DNA from: Takakia lepidozioides
Taxonomy: Eukaryota; Streptophyta; Takakiopsida; Takakiales; Takakiaceae
Direction of reading: 5' to 3'
Length of the DNA stretch: 64,000 nt
NCBI GenBank assembly: GCA_030704615.1
Contig: CM060731.1
Coordinates: 11,408,001 to 11,472,000, forward strand
The notes under the pieces were generated by a model. That model did not search any database and was not told where the DNA came from. It worked only from the letters and a program-made list of their open reading frames with translations. The position numbers were made by a program, and so were the translations under genes. This document shows positions 48,172 to 60,600 of this stretch, piece by piece. Position 1 is the stretch's first letter. Each line of letters opens with the position of its first letter.

Positions 48172-49448
48172 AAGCAAACAGCAAACAAAACAACTAGGAT
48201 ACAAATATTATTTAACGGTCAAATTGAGGATCTTCATATCCCTATTGGGAAGGTCGCAGACTGGGAATGCCGTAAATTGGATAAGTTAACAGGGCGTGCG
48301 TATCTCACATTGCGACACGGGAAAGTAGGCCATTCCCATCCCACTAAAATACAACTTATTAAACCATAACCGGTCGTTAGTCCCCCATATGACAGAAGGA
48401 AATAAATAACGGGACACCTGGCCATGGTTGATTGGAGGGCCTAAAGAATCTTACCATATGGCCGATGGGTCGACTTGCAACGGCGTCAGAATCCAATTGG
48501 ACGGTGGCCTGGACAGTGACGGAACCGATCGCCACGTGATGGCCGTTGGACGACGCCGTTGCTTTGCGCACGCCCTCGTCCGCACAGAGAGGGACGCGGG
48601 TACAGACTGGGAAGCGATGGCGTCGCTCTGCACTGACGCCGTCGGACGGGCCCCACGAACGCCAGCCGTTGTACATGAATATGCAGTAGGCTGGGTCCCG
48701 GGTAATAATTTGAGGCGGGTGATAATATACTAGTAAAAAACTCCACCGTCGTCTCTTTGTCTTGCTTTCCGTTCCCCTGCTTTCCTAGGCGCTCTGTTAT
48801 AAAAAATCTTTTCGAGAAAGACGGAGCTCGTTGTCTTGGCATCTGCGTTGTCTGAGGTTCGGCTGGTGTTCTGCTCCAAATTTGGATTTTGGTCGGAGCG
48901 GCGGATTCTGTGGAACTGGATCTGCAAATTTTCGAACTTTCTTTTGGTGGGAGACCTCGGTTTTCCAGGAGCTGTGTTGAATTGCCATCTCCCTTGAAGG
49001 ATTTGGAACTGTGGAACATGACCTGATCGGGTTTGCTGAGCATTTTTTGTAACTCGATGTTGTAGCATCTGGCTTTCTAATTTTTTCGTAGTTTGCCTTC
49101 CCTCTTAACTCTGTCAACGCTGTCGCATTGTTTGTATAAGATTATTTCTCGTTTGATCAGAGGGAGATGTTTTTCTCCATTCGGAATATCTACCTCAGTT
49201 TCGTGCTTCCATCTTTGTCCATAGTACACCTCCCTGTGGCGGACTTAAAAATCTTCTTTGTTGTTGTTCATTCTTTATCTCTCTCGATGGCATTCTATCG
49301 AGAATCTGAAATGAAGATTTGAAGTGAGAGCGTATATCGCGAATCTGATATGAGTTCAACGAGAGGTTTGCAATTGTAGTAGTGACAGTCTTAGCAACCG
49401 CTTCTTCTCTTTGCTTGGTGTGCAGGTGAGGTTTTTAGACACAGACAC
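48172..49448 (+). other. Upstream region and likely 5' leader of the pectinesterase gene
   Basis: No coding exon is supported. A pyrimidine-rich stretch ending in TGCAG at 49421-49425 looks like a splice acceptor 23 bases before the start codon, so the gene may have an intron in its 5' UTR. Opposite-strand open frames across 48480-49117 are long but show no domain and are probably chance. Confidence 0.4.
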
Positions 49449-50804
49449 ATGTACTCAGCGTCCAGCACATGCTATAATTCTCTTTGCCGCATGCTGCTCT
49501 CTGTCTATATCTGTCTTCTTATGGTGGTGGCGACCTCTGCATGGACTCCACTTTCCCGGGCTGGATTACCTACTGCTTCACCCTCACCCTCCTCCCATGT
49601 GTCTTCCATTTCTCCAACATTTCCAATCAATGTTCCTAAGTCAGATGTAAAGGGGGTTCGACTTGGAGGTCAACAGGTGGCGAGGTCAATGCAAGAAGTT
49701 GATGGAGAAGGCAACATACCACCACATACTGTTCAAACAGTTCTGGTGGTGTCGACAGACAGACGTTCAGATCATTTTGCCACTGTACAAGCAGCGGTGG
49801 ATGCTGTGCCAATGTGGAATTATGTTAGATGGATCATCTATATCAAGGCTGGCACTTACTATGGAAAAGTTCTTGTTCCAGAAGGAAAGAACTACATAAC
49901 ATTCTTGGGAGAGGGAGCAGAGACCACAGTTTTGACATTCAACATAAAAGCTTGTGATAGACAGCCAGATGGTTCAGAATATGGGATCCTGGATTCCCCC
50001 AGTGTGATTGTTGAGGCCTCCCACTTTGTTGCCAAGGGAATCACATTTGAAAACAGCTCCCCAAAGCCAGATGACTTGGACTTCAACTCTCAGGCACCGG
50101 CGATTCGGATATCTGGTGACAGTTGTGCATTTTACAACTGTAATTTCCTTAGCTGGCAAGATACCCTGTTTGCAGACCAGGGGCGGCATTACTACAAGGA
50201 TTGCCGCATTGAGGGCAATGTCGACTTCATTCTTGGATATGCACGCGCCGTGTTTGAGAATTGTACCATCCATTCAAGAGATGAAGGCTTCATCACTGCA
50301 CAGAGCAGATGGTGTGGTGAAGATTGTCCAGGGACTGCCAATTCTGCGTTTGTCATATTGAGTTCAAATCTGACAGGATCTGGACTTACATACTTGGGTC
50401 GACCTTGGAGGGAATATGCAAAGGTGTTGTTTATCAACACTACAATGGGGGATCACATTGTGCCTGAGGGATGGATTGACTGGTTGACTGAATCAGGCCC
50501 CCTATTTCCTCATGATGATGTGTATTTTGCAGAGACTGGCAGCAATGGGCCAGGGGCAAATGCTTCTGCTCGCGTTTCTTGGTCTCACCAACTCACAAAA
50601 GAAGAAGCTAAGCCTTACTCTAATGTGATTCTGTTTTTGGAGGGCGACACATGGCTGGAGACTCCCCCTTCCTTGGATGCTCTGATGGAGACAGATCTCT
50701 TGCGGGAAGAAGGTTGGGGGAGTCCCATATCTCAAGACGGTTACAGGAATAAAAAATTTCCCCCACGCCGCTGGAAGAGCCTGGGTACCAGGCCCATTCA
50801 TTGA
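49449..50804 (+). CDS. Pectinesterase (pectin methylesterase), type II-like, single exon
   Basis: Secreted cell-wall enzyme that removes methyl esters from homogalacturonan, releasing methanol and acidic pectin. The 451-residue frame has no intron. A hydrophobic segment at residues 14-31 (RMLLSVYICLLMVVATSA) fits a signal peptide. There is no N-terminal PMEI pro-domain. Catalytic motifs: QAPAIR at 215-220, WQDTLF at 236-241 (catalytic Gln and Asp), DFILG at 259-263 (second catalytic Asp) and LGRPW at 316-320 (substrate Arg). The first family motif, usually GxYxE, here reads GTYYGK at 135-140. The start at 49449 is the first ATG after a likely leader splice acceptor. All catalytic residues are present, so the enzyme is probably active. 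Confidence 0.94.
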   Translation: MYSASSTCYNSLCRMLLSVYICLLMVVATSAWTPLSRAGLPTASPSPSSHVSSISPTFPINVPKSDVKGVRLGGQQVARSMQEVDGEGNIPPHTVQTVLVVSTDRRSDHFATVQAAVDAVPMWNYVRWIIYIKAGTYYGKVLVPEGKNYITFLGEGAETTVLTFNIKACDRQPDGSEYGILDSPSVIVEASHFVAKGITFENSSPKPDDLDFNSQAPAIRISGDSCAFYNCNFLSWQDTLFADQGRHYYKDCRIEGNVDFILGYARAVFENCTIHSRDEGFITAQSRWCGEDCPGTANSAFVILSSNLTGSGLTYLGRPWREYAKVLFINTTMGDHIVPEGWIDWLTESGPLFPHDDVYFAETGSNGPGANASARVSWSHQLTKEEAKPYSNVILFLEGDTWLETPPSLDALMETDLLREEGWGSPISQDGYRNKKFPPRRWKSLGTRPIH

Positions 50805-51248
50805 TTTTTTTTCAGCTCTCTGGTCTAGCCTCCCTCAAACCACAGTGGCTTTCAATGCTTTCTTTATATTGTTTAAATCATTTCCTGAGGTATAACCCCC
50901 CGAGCTTTACATTTGCCAACGGCGGTCCTTAGATTGAGAATGTACAATAGAACAGAGCATCTTGTAAGATTATGGCACGAGCTCGATACAAGGTTGTGTT
51001 GGTGGTCAGCCTGGCCAGGCTGGGGCCCAGAAGCGGTTTTTGGGTCCACTGTCATGGTCATCTTGAAGGTGTGTATATAAGTGTATTCCTGGTGGGGCCA
51101 CAGGGTGCTTTCAGCCGTCCTCTCACAGTGCCTGCAACCATGGTTGGTTTACATACTATCAAGTGTACAATGTTACGGTGCCTCTGGACATTCGGCCACA
51201 ACACAAGCTCAGACACCAGAAGAATAATGGGACCCTATTAATGGAAGG

Positions 51249-51278
51249 ACTCTGGGTCTGAAGATCCAGACCCAGAGT
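51249..51278. other. Perfect 12-bp inverted repeat
   Basis: ACTCTGGGTCTG, six bases AAGATC, then CAGACCCAGAGT. It lies about 450 bases past the pectinesterase stop, so it may fall in the 3' UTR or just beyond. No function is assigned. Confidence 0.6.
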
Positions 51279-52024
51279 GACTGAAGATCTTAGGAGCACT
51301 ACTGTGGATGGACCGAGGTCAGGAGCTTTCTGATGGTACGGTTGTTTCATGAACCCTTGCACAGCTTACGTGGAGAAATCATTTCCAGTATAAGTTGTAG
51401 GCATAGATACAATATGAATATTTTTGGAGGCCACTTCAGGTGTAGTGTAGGATATTTGATATATTGATTGGAAATCACATTGATTGTGCTTTTCCACATT
51501 TGTAGTGTATGGAAGTGAAATTTGAAAAGTATTGACACAAGGCAAGTACTGACCCTTTGAAGGGCAGGCTTTCAGCAGATGTCGTGTTCATGATCCTTTT
51601 ATGTCTGATGCTGATCTGTGTGCCTAAGAGTCCATTCACTTTTTCTAGGTTACATCCTCTGCGGATAGCAACGCGATTCACCATCATTGGACATGGACTT
51701 TGGCTGTGATTTTGTGCCTTTTGATCAAATACATGCAGCCTCACTTCACAATCTCAGATGCTAATCTCAGGATGTATGGACCAAGTGGTAATCCAATATG
51801 CATGTATAGCTGAAGCGTGTAGAAATCATGCAACATAATCTCTGATGACAGAAGGTATGTCAAGCTTACTTCAAAAAGTGATGACATTTAGCAGTATTTG
51901 GGCATCTGGCTTGATTTTCCAGAATTGAACTCTTCCTTCTACCTTTACAATGACTCTATGTTTGGGATCATTACCCCTAGACTAAATGGGCTGAATGGTC
52001 TTTTGATCATGCACAAAGAGTCCC

Positions 52025-52604
52025 ACTTTTGAAAACTCGGAGAGAGAGGTGTCTGGAGATGTTCCAAGGCATGTATGCCTTGGAAATTTAGAGGTAGCTA
52101 CATGCCTAAAAACCTCCAAAACAGAGATTCCCTCATATGAGAAGGCCAAAAGCCGGAGGATAGAGTCAATTTCTTCCCATTGTCTCTTAAAACTACTCTT
52201 CTATCATGTGCTAGTCTAGGTTGCCTGTGGCTTGCCTCAAGGATGGCTGTCCAACGTCTTTTTTAGTTCTGATCATTCAGGAGTCAACCCTCTAGTCACA
52301 CTTTAAAACTATCAGGCAGAGAGAGGTGGCTGGAGATGTTCCAAGGCATGTCTGAAGGCATCTCCTTTGAAAGTGAGAGGTAGCCACATACCGAAAAACC
52401 TTTAAAACAGAGATTCCCTTGTATGAGATGGCCAAAAGCTGGAGGACAAATCATTTTCTTCCCATTGTCTCTTGAAACTACACTCTTCTATCTTGTGCTA
52501 GTCTAGCCTCATGGTCGCCTGCAGCTTGCCTCAAGTCACAAGCAAGATGGCTGTTCAAAGTATTTCTTAGTTCTGATCATTCAGGAGTCAACCCTCTAGT
52601 GATT
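52025..52604. repeat. Diverged tandem duplication of about 280 bases
   Basis: GGAGATGTTCCAAGGCATGT at about 52056 recurs at 52333. Matching blocks follow in the same order: AAAACAGAGATTCCCT, CTTCCCATTGTCTCTT, GTGCTAGTCTAG and ATCATTCAGGAGTCAACCCT. No coding frame is shared. Confidence 0.75.
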
Positions 52605-52757
52605 GTATTTATCTGTTGACCTAATCTGACCTAATCTGAGTGGCGCAGTGAGCATGTAGTTTAAGTTCATGTCTGCAATGTCTACATATACCAACAAAAG
52701 AAACTCTCGTCATAAGTTGTCCAATGACTGTTAACTTGACATGAGATCCAGGGGTGT

Positions 52758-55700
52758 TTACTTGCACAAGAGCGTTTCTCGTGTGGCATTTCCAGTAACA
52801 GGGTTTACACTGCAAGCACAGCAGAATTAAATGGTCGTCAGACAGACAAAGCATTACTCAGGTGAGATCTTATTGATGCAGATCTTCCCAAATCATGTTT
52901 CTGTACGGACTTGACTACTCCAATAGGTGTTGCATGAAATGAGGGTGATCCAAAGCATGAGATATGCTATACAATGGAGAAGCAAGATGTGGAGCGTACC
53001 CATCGGCTATTTTGCAAAGATCCTTGCGTTGATCATCCCTCCAATACACATCTGTAAAGTCTGTGAATGCAAATTCCACATTCAGTCAATTCCATCCTCT
53101 TTCGAGAATGGAGAAAGAGATCAAAAGCAAAATTGAATCTGCAGAAATTTTAGACCCGGACCCAAGTTGATTTAAAACAAACTAAGATGCAAAGTACCAA
53201 AGATAAGTAATGTGGTTTAGTTTGCTACCTGCACCAGTGATTAGTGCACCCTTAAATGAGGTGTTACCCGTGACCAGTGCTCCCTCCAAAACGGCGTTTG
53301 TTAGATTGGCCTGTGTCCATGCTCAAAGCTGCATTAGAAAATTTGAATGCAGGAAACAGTGATCCTGAGGTTCAACCCACAATGTATTGTGCAATTGCAT
53401 AAAACCAAAAGAACCGGGAGAGGAGATTGTTCATAGCAATGTACATTGAAGATACCCTGTTTCCTGTCCGTACCCCACTCAAGTTGAATGCCCTTTGATG
53501 CCTCAAAGAGTGCAAACACTCACCTTTTGTGCATTTGCCAAGGAAAAATCTGCTCCTCGAAGATCAGCATCAGATAGGTCAGCCCCTGTCAGGCAAGGAA
53601 CCAAAATCTACACCGCATTATCAGTTGGCCATTACCTCAGACATGCTTGAATTAAATTTAACTAAACAGGCGGGTGAGAACCCAACTGCAGCCATATCGG
53701 GTGCACGACAGAGGCCAAACTTCCAGATCTTGACTTGAGCAGCACAGGCCTGTTAACAAGCATGTTAGCCATTTCGAATGACGTCCTGACATAGGAAGTT
53801 GAGTTTCAAGCTGTGCCCATCAGATTGAGAGAACTCCATTGAAAGAAGTTCCAAGTTTTACTGATGTTTGAATTGTTTATGGATCCCTCTTTGCTACATT
53901 AGGTCCGGCAATATCTATGAGACGAACTTAACATCAACTCTTATGGAGTCTGTGACAGACACCAAAGCACAAATTGGAGAGGATTACCTGTGAGGTCTGA
54001 GTCAAAGAAGCTAGCGCCTAACAGCTTTGCCCCCTTGAAATTCGCTTGCCGGAGTATTGACTGAACAGGGTCCACCAACAAACACTCAGATGTGGCAAGA
54101 ATGCTAAAGCTCCAACCCCTCCAATCTCATCTATTTGTCATGTACTACCGTAGAATAATTATGCTACCTTTTAACCAGATGGTAATCCTGATGGCTTAAC
54201 TGGGAAGGTAGAGAAATTGCCCATCCGTTTTAAGCTTCGAGGGTCCACAAATGCCGTAGTCTGGTGTACATTGACTCTGGGGAATATACCCCCTCAGAGT
54301 CATTTAGAGCTACAGTTGCAATTGGGAAGAACGTAAAAAACCGCCTAGAAATTCCCTTTGTTAAAATTGTTACCTTCTCAAACAGGAAGTTCCATCCTGA
54401 CAGGAGGAGGTACCTTACGCCAGCCGTAAGATTTGTAAGTTGACGATTTTGAGGGGGCCATGAAGGAATGGACACGTTGGTTTTTTATGCCGGTGAAGGG
54501 CAGGTGATGAGGCCCTTCCATTTTTTACGAATGCGTGAACGAGGGGCCTCATCAGCTGCCCTTCCCCTATGCATAACAGATGATGTAACATACCGTTTTG
54601 AAGTCTTGCTTGAGTAGTGTCAGGCCACTGAAGTCTTTTCCACTCAAATCTTGACCTCGAGTTACCTCCATTCCATATGGACCACCGCCCTACATAGTAG
54701 CCCGCACAGAAAGCAGCGAATCCTTTTCAGTCCTCAAATGCAAGCCTCTCGGGGAATGTGCTCCAAAAGGGCAGAAAGCAGGTAATAATGTGCCGCAGGT
54801 TGTTATGATCTCTACTGACTGACCTTCTTCAAATTAGAACAAAGAAAAGTGAAAGCGGGACAAGGAAGAACGTTCTATCAACACCTGAATTGACTTGAGG
54901 GGACATAGACATGGTACACATAGAAAGCTGTTTATACAAAATACAGACATAGAAGGTGAAAGTATTAATAGCATCCAGTTACCCGCACACCTTGTGCACT
55001 ACATTGAAAGACATCAGGTCAACATGCGGAGAATAAAGATAACAGTGCTTCTTTAGGCTGTTTTATACCTCACATACTAAAACGAACAAATGGCTTATGT
55101 GAGGATCGGAAGGAGGAAGACAGCAGTAGTTGAAGATGGTACACACCTTGTAGGCAAGTGCGGGGTCTGTGTAGCAGAGCGCAGCAGCAGTGAGTGCAAT
55201 CAGACCTGCTCGTCCAAATTTTTGCAAGCCCGCAAACTCCCATCCTCTCTGCTCATATGTTACCTGCAGCAGCGCTCTTCAACTTAAGCTTCATATGGGA
55301 ACAGCCCACCCAAATCAGCCAATGGTTACTATGAACATCACAAAACAAATTGTCTTTGACTGGCTCCGTTGGTTGACATCATAACCTCTTGTATCTACCG
55401 ATTCAAACTGTTAAAGAAGCAATCCCACAATTGTGTTTGCAATCAGGTCCAGCAAAGCTCAATCTTGCTACTGCGACCTCGTTGCTTGCATATTCCTTAC
55501 TGTAATCATAACCATCCGGGAGGGAAATATCTCAAGGAGTCAATGGCAGCAAAGCTTCAGCATCCATGTTAAGGCAAGATTTGAGAATACTAACGGGAGC
55601 TTTATTTGCAAGGGAAAACTTTCATTTTTGAGTAATGAAGGTTCGGCCAGATACCTTTCCAATCCTGAATCTCCTACATATGCTAACATATTACAGAAAG

Positions 55701-56145
55701 TACAAGCCAAATTGAGAAAAGTGTAAGCACCAATCATCGACCGACAATTTGTGTTGCTATACGTACAGACTGCCGATCGTGGTCATGGAAAAACATCTAC
55801 GCATTGTTGTCTCTATTGATCTCTAAGCTCAAGATGGTCAGTGAAACAAGTTCCCAGTTCCACGCTGTTCCCTCTGTCGCACAATTGATGGAATACCCAT
55901 CCTTGTGAAGACAATGGCAGCAACAGTAAAAAGCTGACCTGCTTGATATACTCGTGGACGACCTCCCCAGGTTTCCCTGACTCTCGGGGCTCTGAAGAGG
56001 GCACAGCGAGGCGAGATGGCATGGAAGGAGATGGTGAACTTGCCGAAGATGATTGCCCATTGGACGGTGTTGAAGTGCTTTCACTTGATGCAGCGGCTGG
56101 CGCAACCGCCTGGCTTGAAGAGAGGCAGAGAGGCAGAGATGCCAT
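52758..56145 (-). CDS. Thylakoid lumenal pentapeptide-repeat protein, TL15-like
   Basis: Predicted chloroplast lumen protein of the pentapeptide-repeat family; the role of these proteins is not settled. Eight exons join with consistent phases: 56145-55939, 55263-55147, 54689-54594, 54060-53988, 53585-53524, 53310-53229, 53060-53000, 52809-52758, giving 249 residues. Residues 1-69 are Ser/Pro/Ala-rich like a plastid transit peptide. GRAGLIALTAAAL...PALA (about 88-106) is a lumen-targeting segment with an AxA-type cleavage site, leaving a mature part of about 143 residues (15 kDa). That part has TRGQDLSGKDFSG, then repeats ANFKGAKLLGASF, GADLSDADLRGADF and NLTNAVLEGALVTGNTSFKG. The tail DDQRKDLCKIADG...TGNATRETLLC has the two conserved Cys. 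It resembles Arabidopsis TL15 as I remember it. Confidence 0.93.
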
Positions 56146-56933
56146 AGTCTTCTGTTAGAGGCCAAAAAAGAGAAGAGAGGAGAGAGTGCTGCAGGTCCGA
56201 GAAAGAGATAGGAGCACAATCTATACCTCCTCTTGGCAGGGATCAAATATACTCTACCATAACTTACATCGACACAACTTTGGAACGACAACAAGAAATC
56301 CCCCCAGAACCATCTCAACAAGTCGTTACAGTCGTCCCTGACAATACCCAGTTTATGCCCTTCAAACCAGTTACCCTCTACAAAACCCACAAGCCTCGGG
56401 AACCCAGAGCAAAAAATCTATGAAGAGATATTGAACAAGCTGGAAATCGAGCGATAACAAAAATTCGAGACAGTCAAGAGGCAGAAAGACAGTGAGAGAG
56501 TGGATCAAGCTTGCCCCTGACCAAGACAGATAAAACCCAGCAACAGATAATGAAGATAAAACGTCAGGAGACTGTAACGGAGACTCCAACACAGACTGCA
56601 GGGATATCGATGGCGGGGAAAAAGAGACTCTAGAAACTCTGAACTTCAGCAATGTGGCAAAACATGAGTGGCTGAAAAACTGAGAAAACAAATATGTGGA
56701 TTATCCAGGTGTACAAAGAGATAAGATGATGCAGCTCCTCCTTGCTGGATTTGTGAGCTCAGCAGTTATCTGATACCCACTGGGATAGAATCCCTTAGCG
56801 GATTCCAATAGCTACAGAATTTCCGATACAGGGAATGGGATTTCCGGTACAGGGAATTTTTCTGCCAAGAATGAAATCGCTGCATTCTTCAACATTTCAG
56901 GGAGATGCTTAGAAGTGAAGAGAAACTCAGAAG
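56146..56933. other. Divergent promoter interval
   Basis: About 790 bases separate the start of the TL15-like gene (-) from the OSB-like reading frame (+), so both probably use regulatory DNA here. I cannot name individual elements. No RNA gene or repeat is evident. Confidence 0.4.
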
Positions 56934-57627
56934 ATGTATGGAGGGAGGCCATATCTTGTTGAGCCATCTTGTCAAACACCCGACGCGCCTCCTTCAGTAT
57001 TCAAACATAGCGCGCAAATTCGTTCAGCATTAATCTGGTTGCAGGGATTGAGCATCGATGTGCATGCAGGTCAAGCAATGAGCAAAGAACGATTTTGGCA
57101 GGCGTTCTTCTCAGATCCCTCACAGTGGTGGAACGACAGTTTTGATAAGGTGAGGCTTTGTTCATTTAGGGCAAAGGCTTGTGCCTGAAGATGATGACAT
57201 TGTAGCTCCATTTGCTAAATCTGAGAAGAGTTCTGCTCTTTAAGTGCGAAAAACAGCCAAATCAGTCCCTCAGTAGGTTGTGCAAAAGTATGTTGTTTTC
57301 CTGTAATTTGCAAGGCGCCGTGGGTTTCCACAGAAAAGCCCAAGATCACCAGGCTTCAGACATAAGCGCACGAATGAGGTGCTTTGGATTCAGGATTTGT
57401 CGGACCCCCCTTGGATAAAAGCAAAGCTAGGTGGCACTGTACAAGGTCGAGTGCACCCTGGTGATGCTTCTAATGTGGGTTACACCATGGACATCCAGGT
57501 CAAGAATACAGTGCATATTGTTTTGATGATGATTGAAGCAAGTGGAGTCAGACAGATTGATCTTGTAGAGGAGTGCCCTGTCAATGTGCACAAACAAATC
57601 TCTCTTGGAAGAATCCAGGAGCTTTGA
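56934..57627 (+). CDS. Short gene with an OSB-type PDF motif (organellar ssDNA-binding family fragment)
   Basis: Two exons join in phase: 56934-57149 and 57334-57627 (TGA). Across the junction the protein reads FWQAFFSDPSQWWNDSFDK, then KSPRSPGFRHKRTNEVLWIQ, then DLSDPPWIKAKL. This matches the PDF motif of plant OSB proteins (W..F..NP..WWD, K.P..PDF.HK.....LW), which bind single-stranded organellar DNA. The usual central PDF is PGF here. No OB-fold precedes it, and the C-terminal 60 residues are unfamiliar. The start at 56934 is uncertain: a TTGCAG acceptor at 57044-57049 could mean the coding sequence begins in an earlier exon. It ends about 50 bases before the PPR start, so it may be the 5' part of that transcription unit, a separate small gene, or a remnant. 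Confidence 0.55.
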
Positions 57628-57676
57628 GAGGCATTATTAGAGAATGTTTGTGACTAACAGTTAAATGTTGTGCAGG

Positions 57677-60600
57677 ATGGCAGGGTTGAATAAGCCACAG
57701 TCGCCTGAATCAAGCACCTCCATCACGACCACTGCTTTGAAAAGTGTGCAAAGAGAGAGATCCACAAAGAGGTCCTCTGGCACTTGTGAGGACGTGAGAA
57801 CACTATGTAAGTCAGGACAACTGAAAAAAGCGCTGCAAATTTTGAACCAACAAAGGATTTCGGCTGACTCCAACACATACATCTGTCTCTTGCAGCAGTG
57901 CATCAAAAGTAATGACCTTGAAAAGGGAAAGCAGGTGCAGACCCACATTATCCAAAGTGGATTAAAGCCCAGCATCTTTCTACTCAACACCCTCATTAAC
58001 ATGCATGGCAAGTGTGGGAGTGTGGTGGATGCACGCCAAGTGTTTGACAAATTGCCTGAACGAGATGTGTTTACGTGGACTATAATGATGGCAGGATATG
58101 CAAAGCATGGGTGTGGTAAGGAGGCTCTTGAGATCTATGAGCAAATGATAGGGGAAGGGGTGACACCCAACAAGATCACGTTCATTTGCGTTCTCAAGGC
58201 ATGTGCTAGCCTGGGATCCCTTGAAAAGGGCAAAGAAGTTCATGCTGCCATCACGAAAGCTCGAATTGAGCCAGATACAATTCTGGAGACTGCCCTTTCT
58301 GACATGTATGCCAAATGCGGGAGCTTAAAAGAGGCGCGTCAAGTATTTGACAAGATGGCTCAACGAGATATGGTCTCATGGAATGCAATGATTGCAGGGT
58401 ATGCTCAGCATGGGTGCGGTAAAGAGGCCTTCGAGATGTATGAGCAAATGATACGGGAAGGGGTGACACCTGACAAGGTGACATTCATTGGCATTCTCAA
58501 TGCCTGTGCCAGCCCGGTAGCCCTGGAAAAGGGCAAAGAGATCCATGCTGAGATTATCAAATCCGGAATTGGACCAGATATCATTCTGGAGACTGCCCTT
58601 GCTGACATGTATGCCAAATGTGGAAGCATAGAGGATGCGCGACAAGTATTTGACAATATGGCTAAACGAAATGTGGTCTCATGGAATGCAATGATCACCA
58701 GGTATTATCAGCGTGGGTGTGGCACGGAGGCTTTTGAGATCTATGAGCAAATGACAAGGGAAGGGGTGATGCGCAACAAGGTCACATTTGTTTGTGTTCT
58801 CAATGCTTGTGCCAGCCTAGCAGCCTTGGAGAAGGGCAAAAAGGTCCATGCGGATATCAGCAAAAGTGGAGTTGTGCCAGATATCATTATTGAGAATACC
58901 CTTATTCACATGTACGCCAAATGCGGGAGTGTAAAGGATGCATGCCAAGTATTTAAAAACATGGCGTACCGAACTGTAGTCTCATGGAGTGCAATGATTG
59001 CAGGATATGCTCAGAATGGGTTCGGTAGGGAGGCCTTCGAAATTTATGAGGAAATGATACAGGAAGGGGTTGTACCTGACAAGGTTACATTCATTTGTGT
59101 TCTCAATGCATGTGCAAGCCTGGCAGTTCTTGAAAAGGGCAAAGAGGTCCATGCTGACATCCTCAACGCCGAAATTGCATCTGACATCTTTCTGGAGACG
59201 GCCCTCACTGACATGTACCTCAAATGTGGGAGTGTAAAGGATGCGCGTCAAGTCTTTGATAGTATGGGTAAGCGAAATGTGGTCTCATGGAACGTGATTA
59301 TTGCAGGATATTCTCAGCGTGGTTGCGATAAGGATGCTTTTGAGATGTACGAGCAAATGATAGGGGAAGGGTTTGCGCCCAACAATGTCACATTCATTTG
59401 TGTACTCAATGCGTGTGCCAGCCTAGGTGCCCTAGGAAAGGGCAAAGAGGTCCATACGGACATAAGCAAAAGCGAAGTTGTGCCGGATGTCATTCTGGAG
59501 AATACACTTGTTAACATGTATGCCAAATGCGGGAGCCTAAAGGATGCACGGCAAGTTTTCAACAGTATGGCTTGTCGAAATGTGGTCTCATGGAATGTGA
59601 TGATCGCAGGATATTCTCAGCATGGGGGTGGGAGGGAGGCTTTTGAGATCTATGAGCAAATGAGAGGGGAAAGGGTGGCACCTGACAAGGTCACTTTCAT
59701 TTGCATCCTCAATGCTTGTGCCAGCCTGGCAGCCCTAGAAAAAGGCAAAGTGGTCCACTCTGACATCATCAAAGCTGGAATTGCACCAGATACCATTCTG
59801 GAGACTGCCCTTGGTGACATGTATGCCAAATGCGGGAGCGTAATGGATGCACGTCAAGTGTTTGACAATATGGCTGAACGAAATGTGGTCTCATGGAATG
59901 CGATGATTGCAGGTTATTCTCAGCATGGCTGTGCTAAGGAGGCCCTGCAACTATTTGGACAAATGCAACAGGAAGGCTTGAAGCCAGATGCTATCACCTT
60001 CATATGTCTTCTATCTGCATGTAGCCATGCGGGCCTGGTGGATGAAGGTCGTCACCACTTTAATTCCATGAGCCGAGACTATGACCTAACTCCCAGTGTG
60101 GAGCACTTTGGCTGCATGGTGGATCTTCTTGGCCGTGCAGGGTGCTTGGATGAGGCAGAGGATCTTATTATCAACATGCCAATCGAACCAGATGCCTCAG
60201 TGTGGGGGGCCTTGCTCAGTGCCTGCAGAATTCATGGCAATGTGGAGGTTGCAGAACTTGCTGCAAAATGCCTTCTCAAACGGGATCCACAGGATGCTGC
60301 AACTTATGTGCTGCTGTCAAACATCTATGCTGCGTCCGGCAGGTGGGAGGATACGTTAAAGGTGAGAAAGATGATGGATGATAGAGGTGTCAGAAAGGAG
60401 TCAGGGCGCAGCTGCATCGAGGTGAATAACCATGTGAATACCTTCATTGTAGGCGACAAATTGCATCCACGAATTGAGGAAATCCATGCTGAGCTGGAAA
60501 GATTGTCTGGGCAGATGAAGGAGGCAGGCTATGTGCCTGACACGCGCTTTGTATTGCATGAGTTGGATGAACAGGACAAGGCATTTTCTCTTCGCCACCA

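Larger units (their letters stand above)
50805..52757. other. Intergenic region with hairpin and duplicated segment
   Basis: No gene seen between the pectinesterase and the TL15-like gene, which are convergent. It contains a perfect 12-bp hairpin (51249-51278) and a tandem duplication (52040-52604), annotated separately. Confidence 0.5.

Noticed and set aside
48486-49117. Overlapping long open frames on the minus strand upstream of the pectinesterase
   Set aside because: Three frames are open together, with no domain, no start context and no splice pattern. They are best explained by composition of the promoter and leader region.
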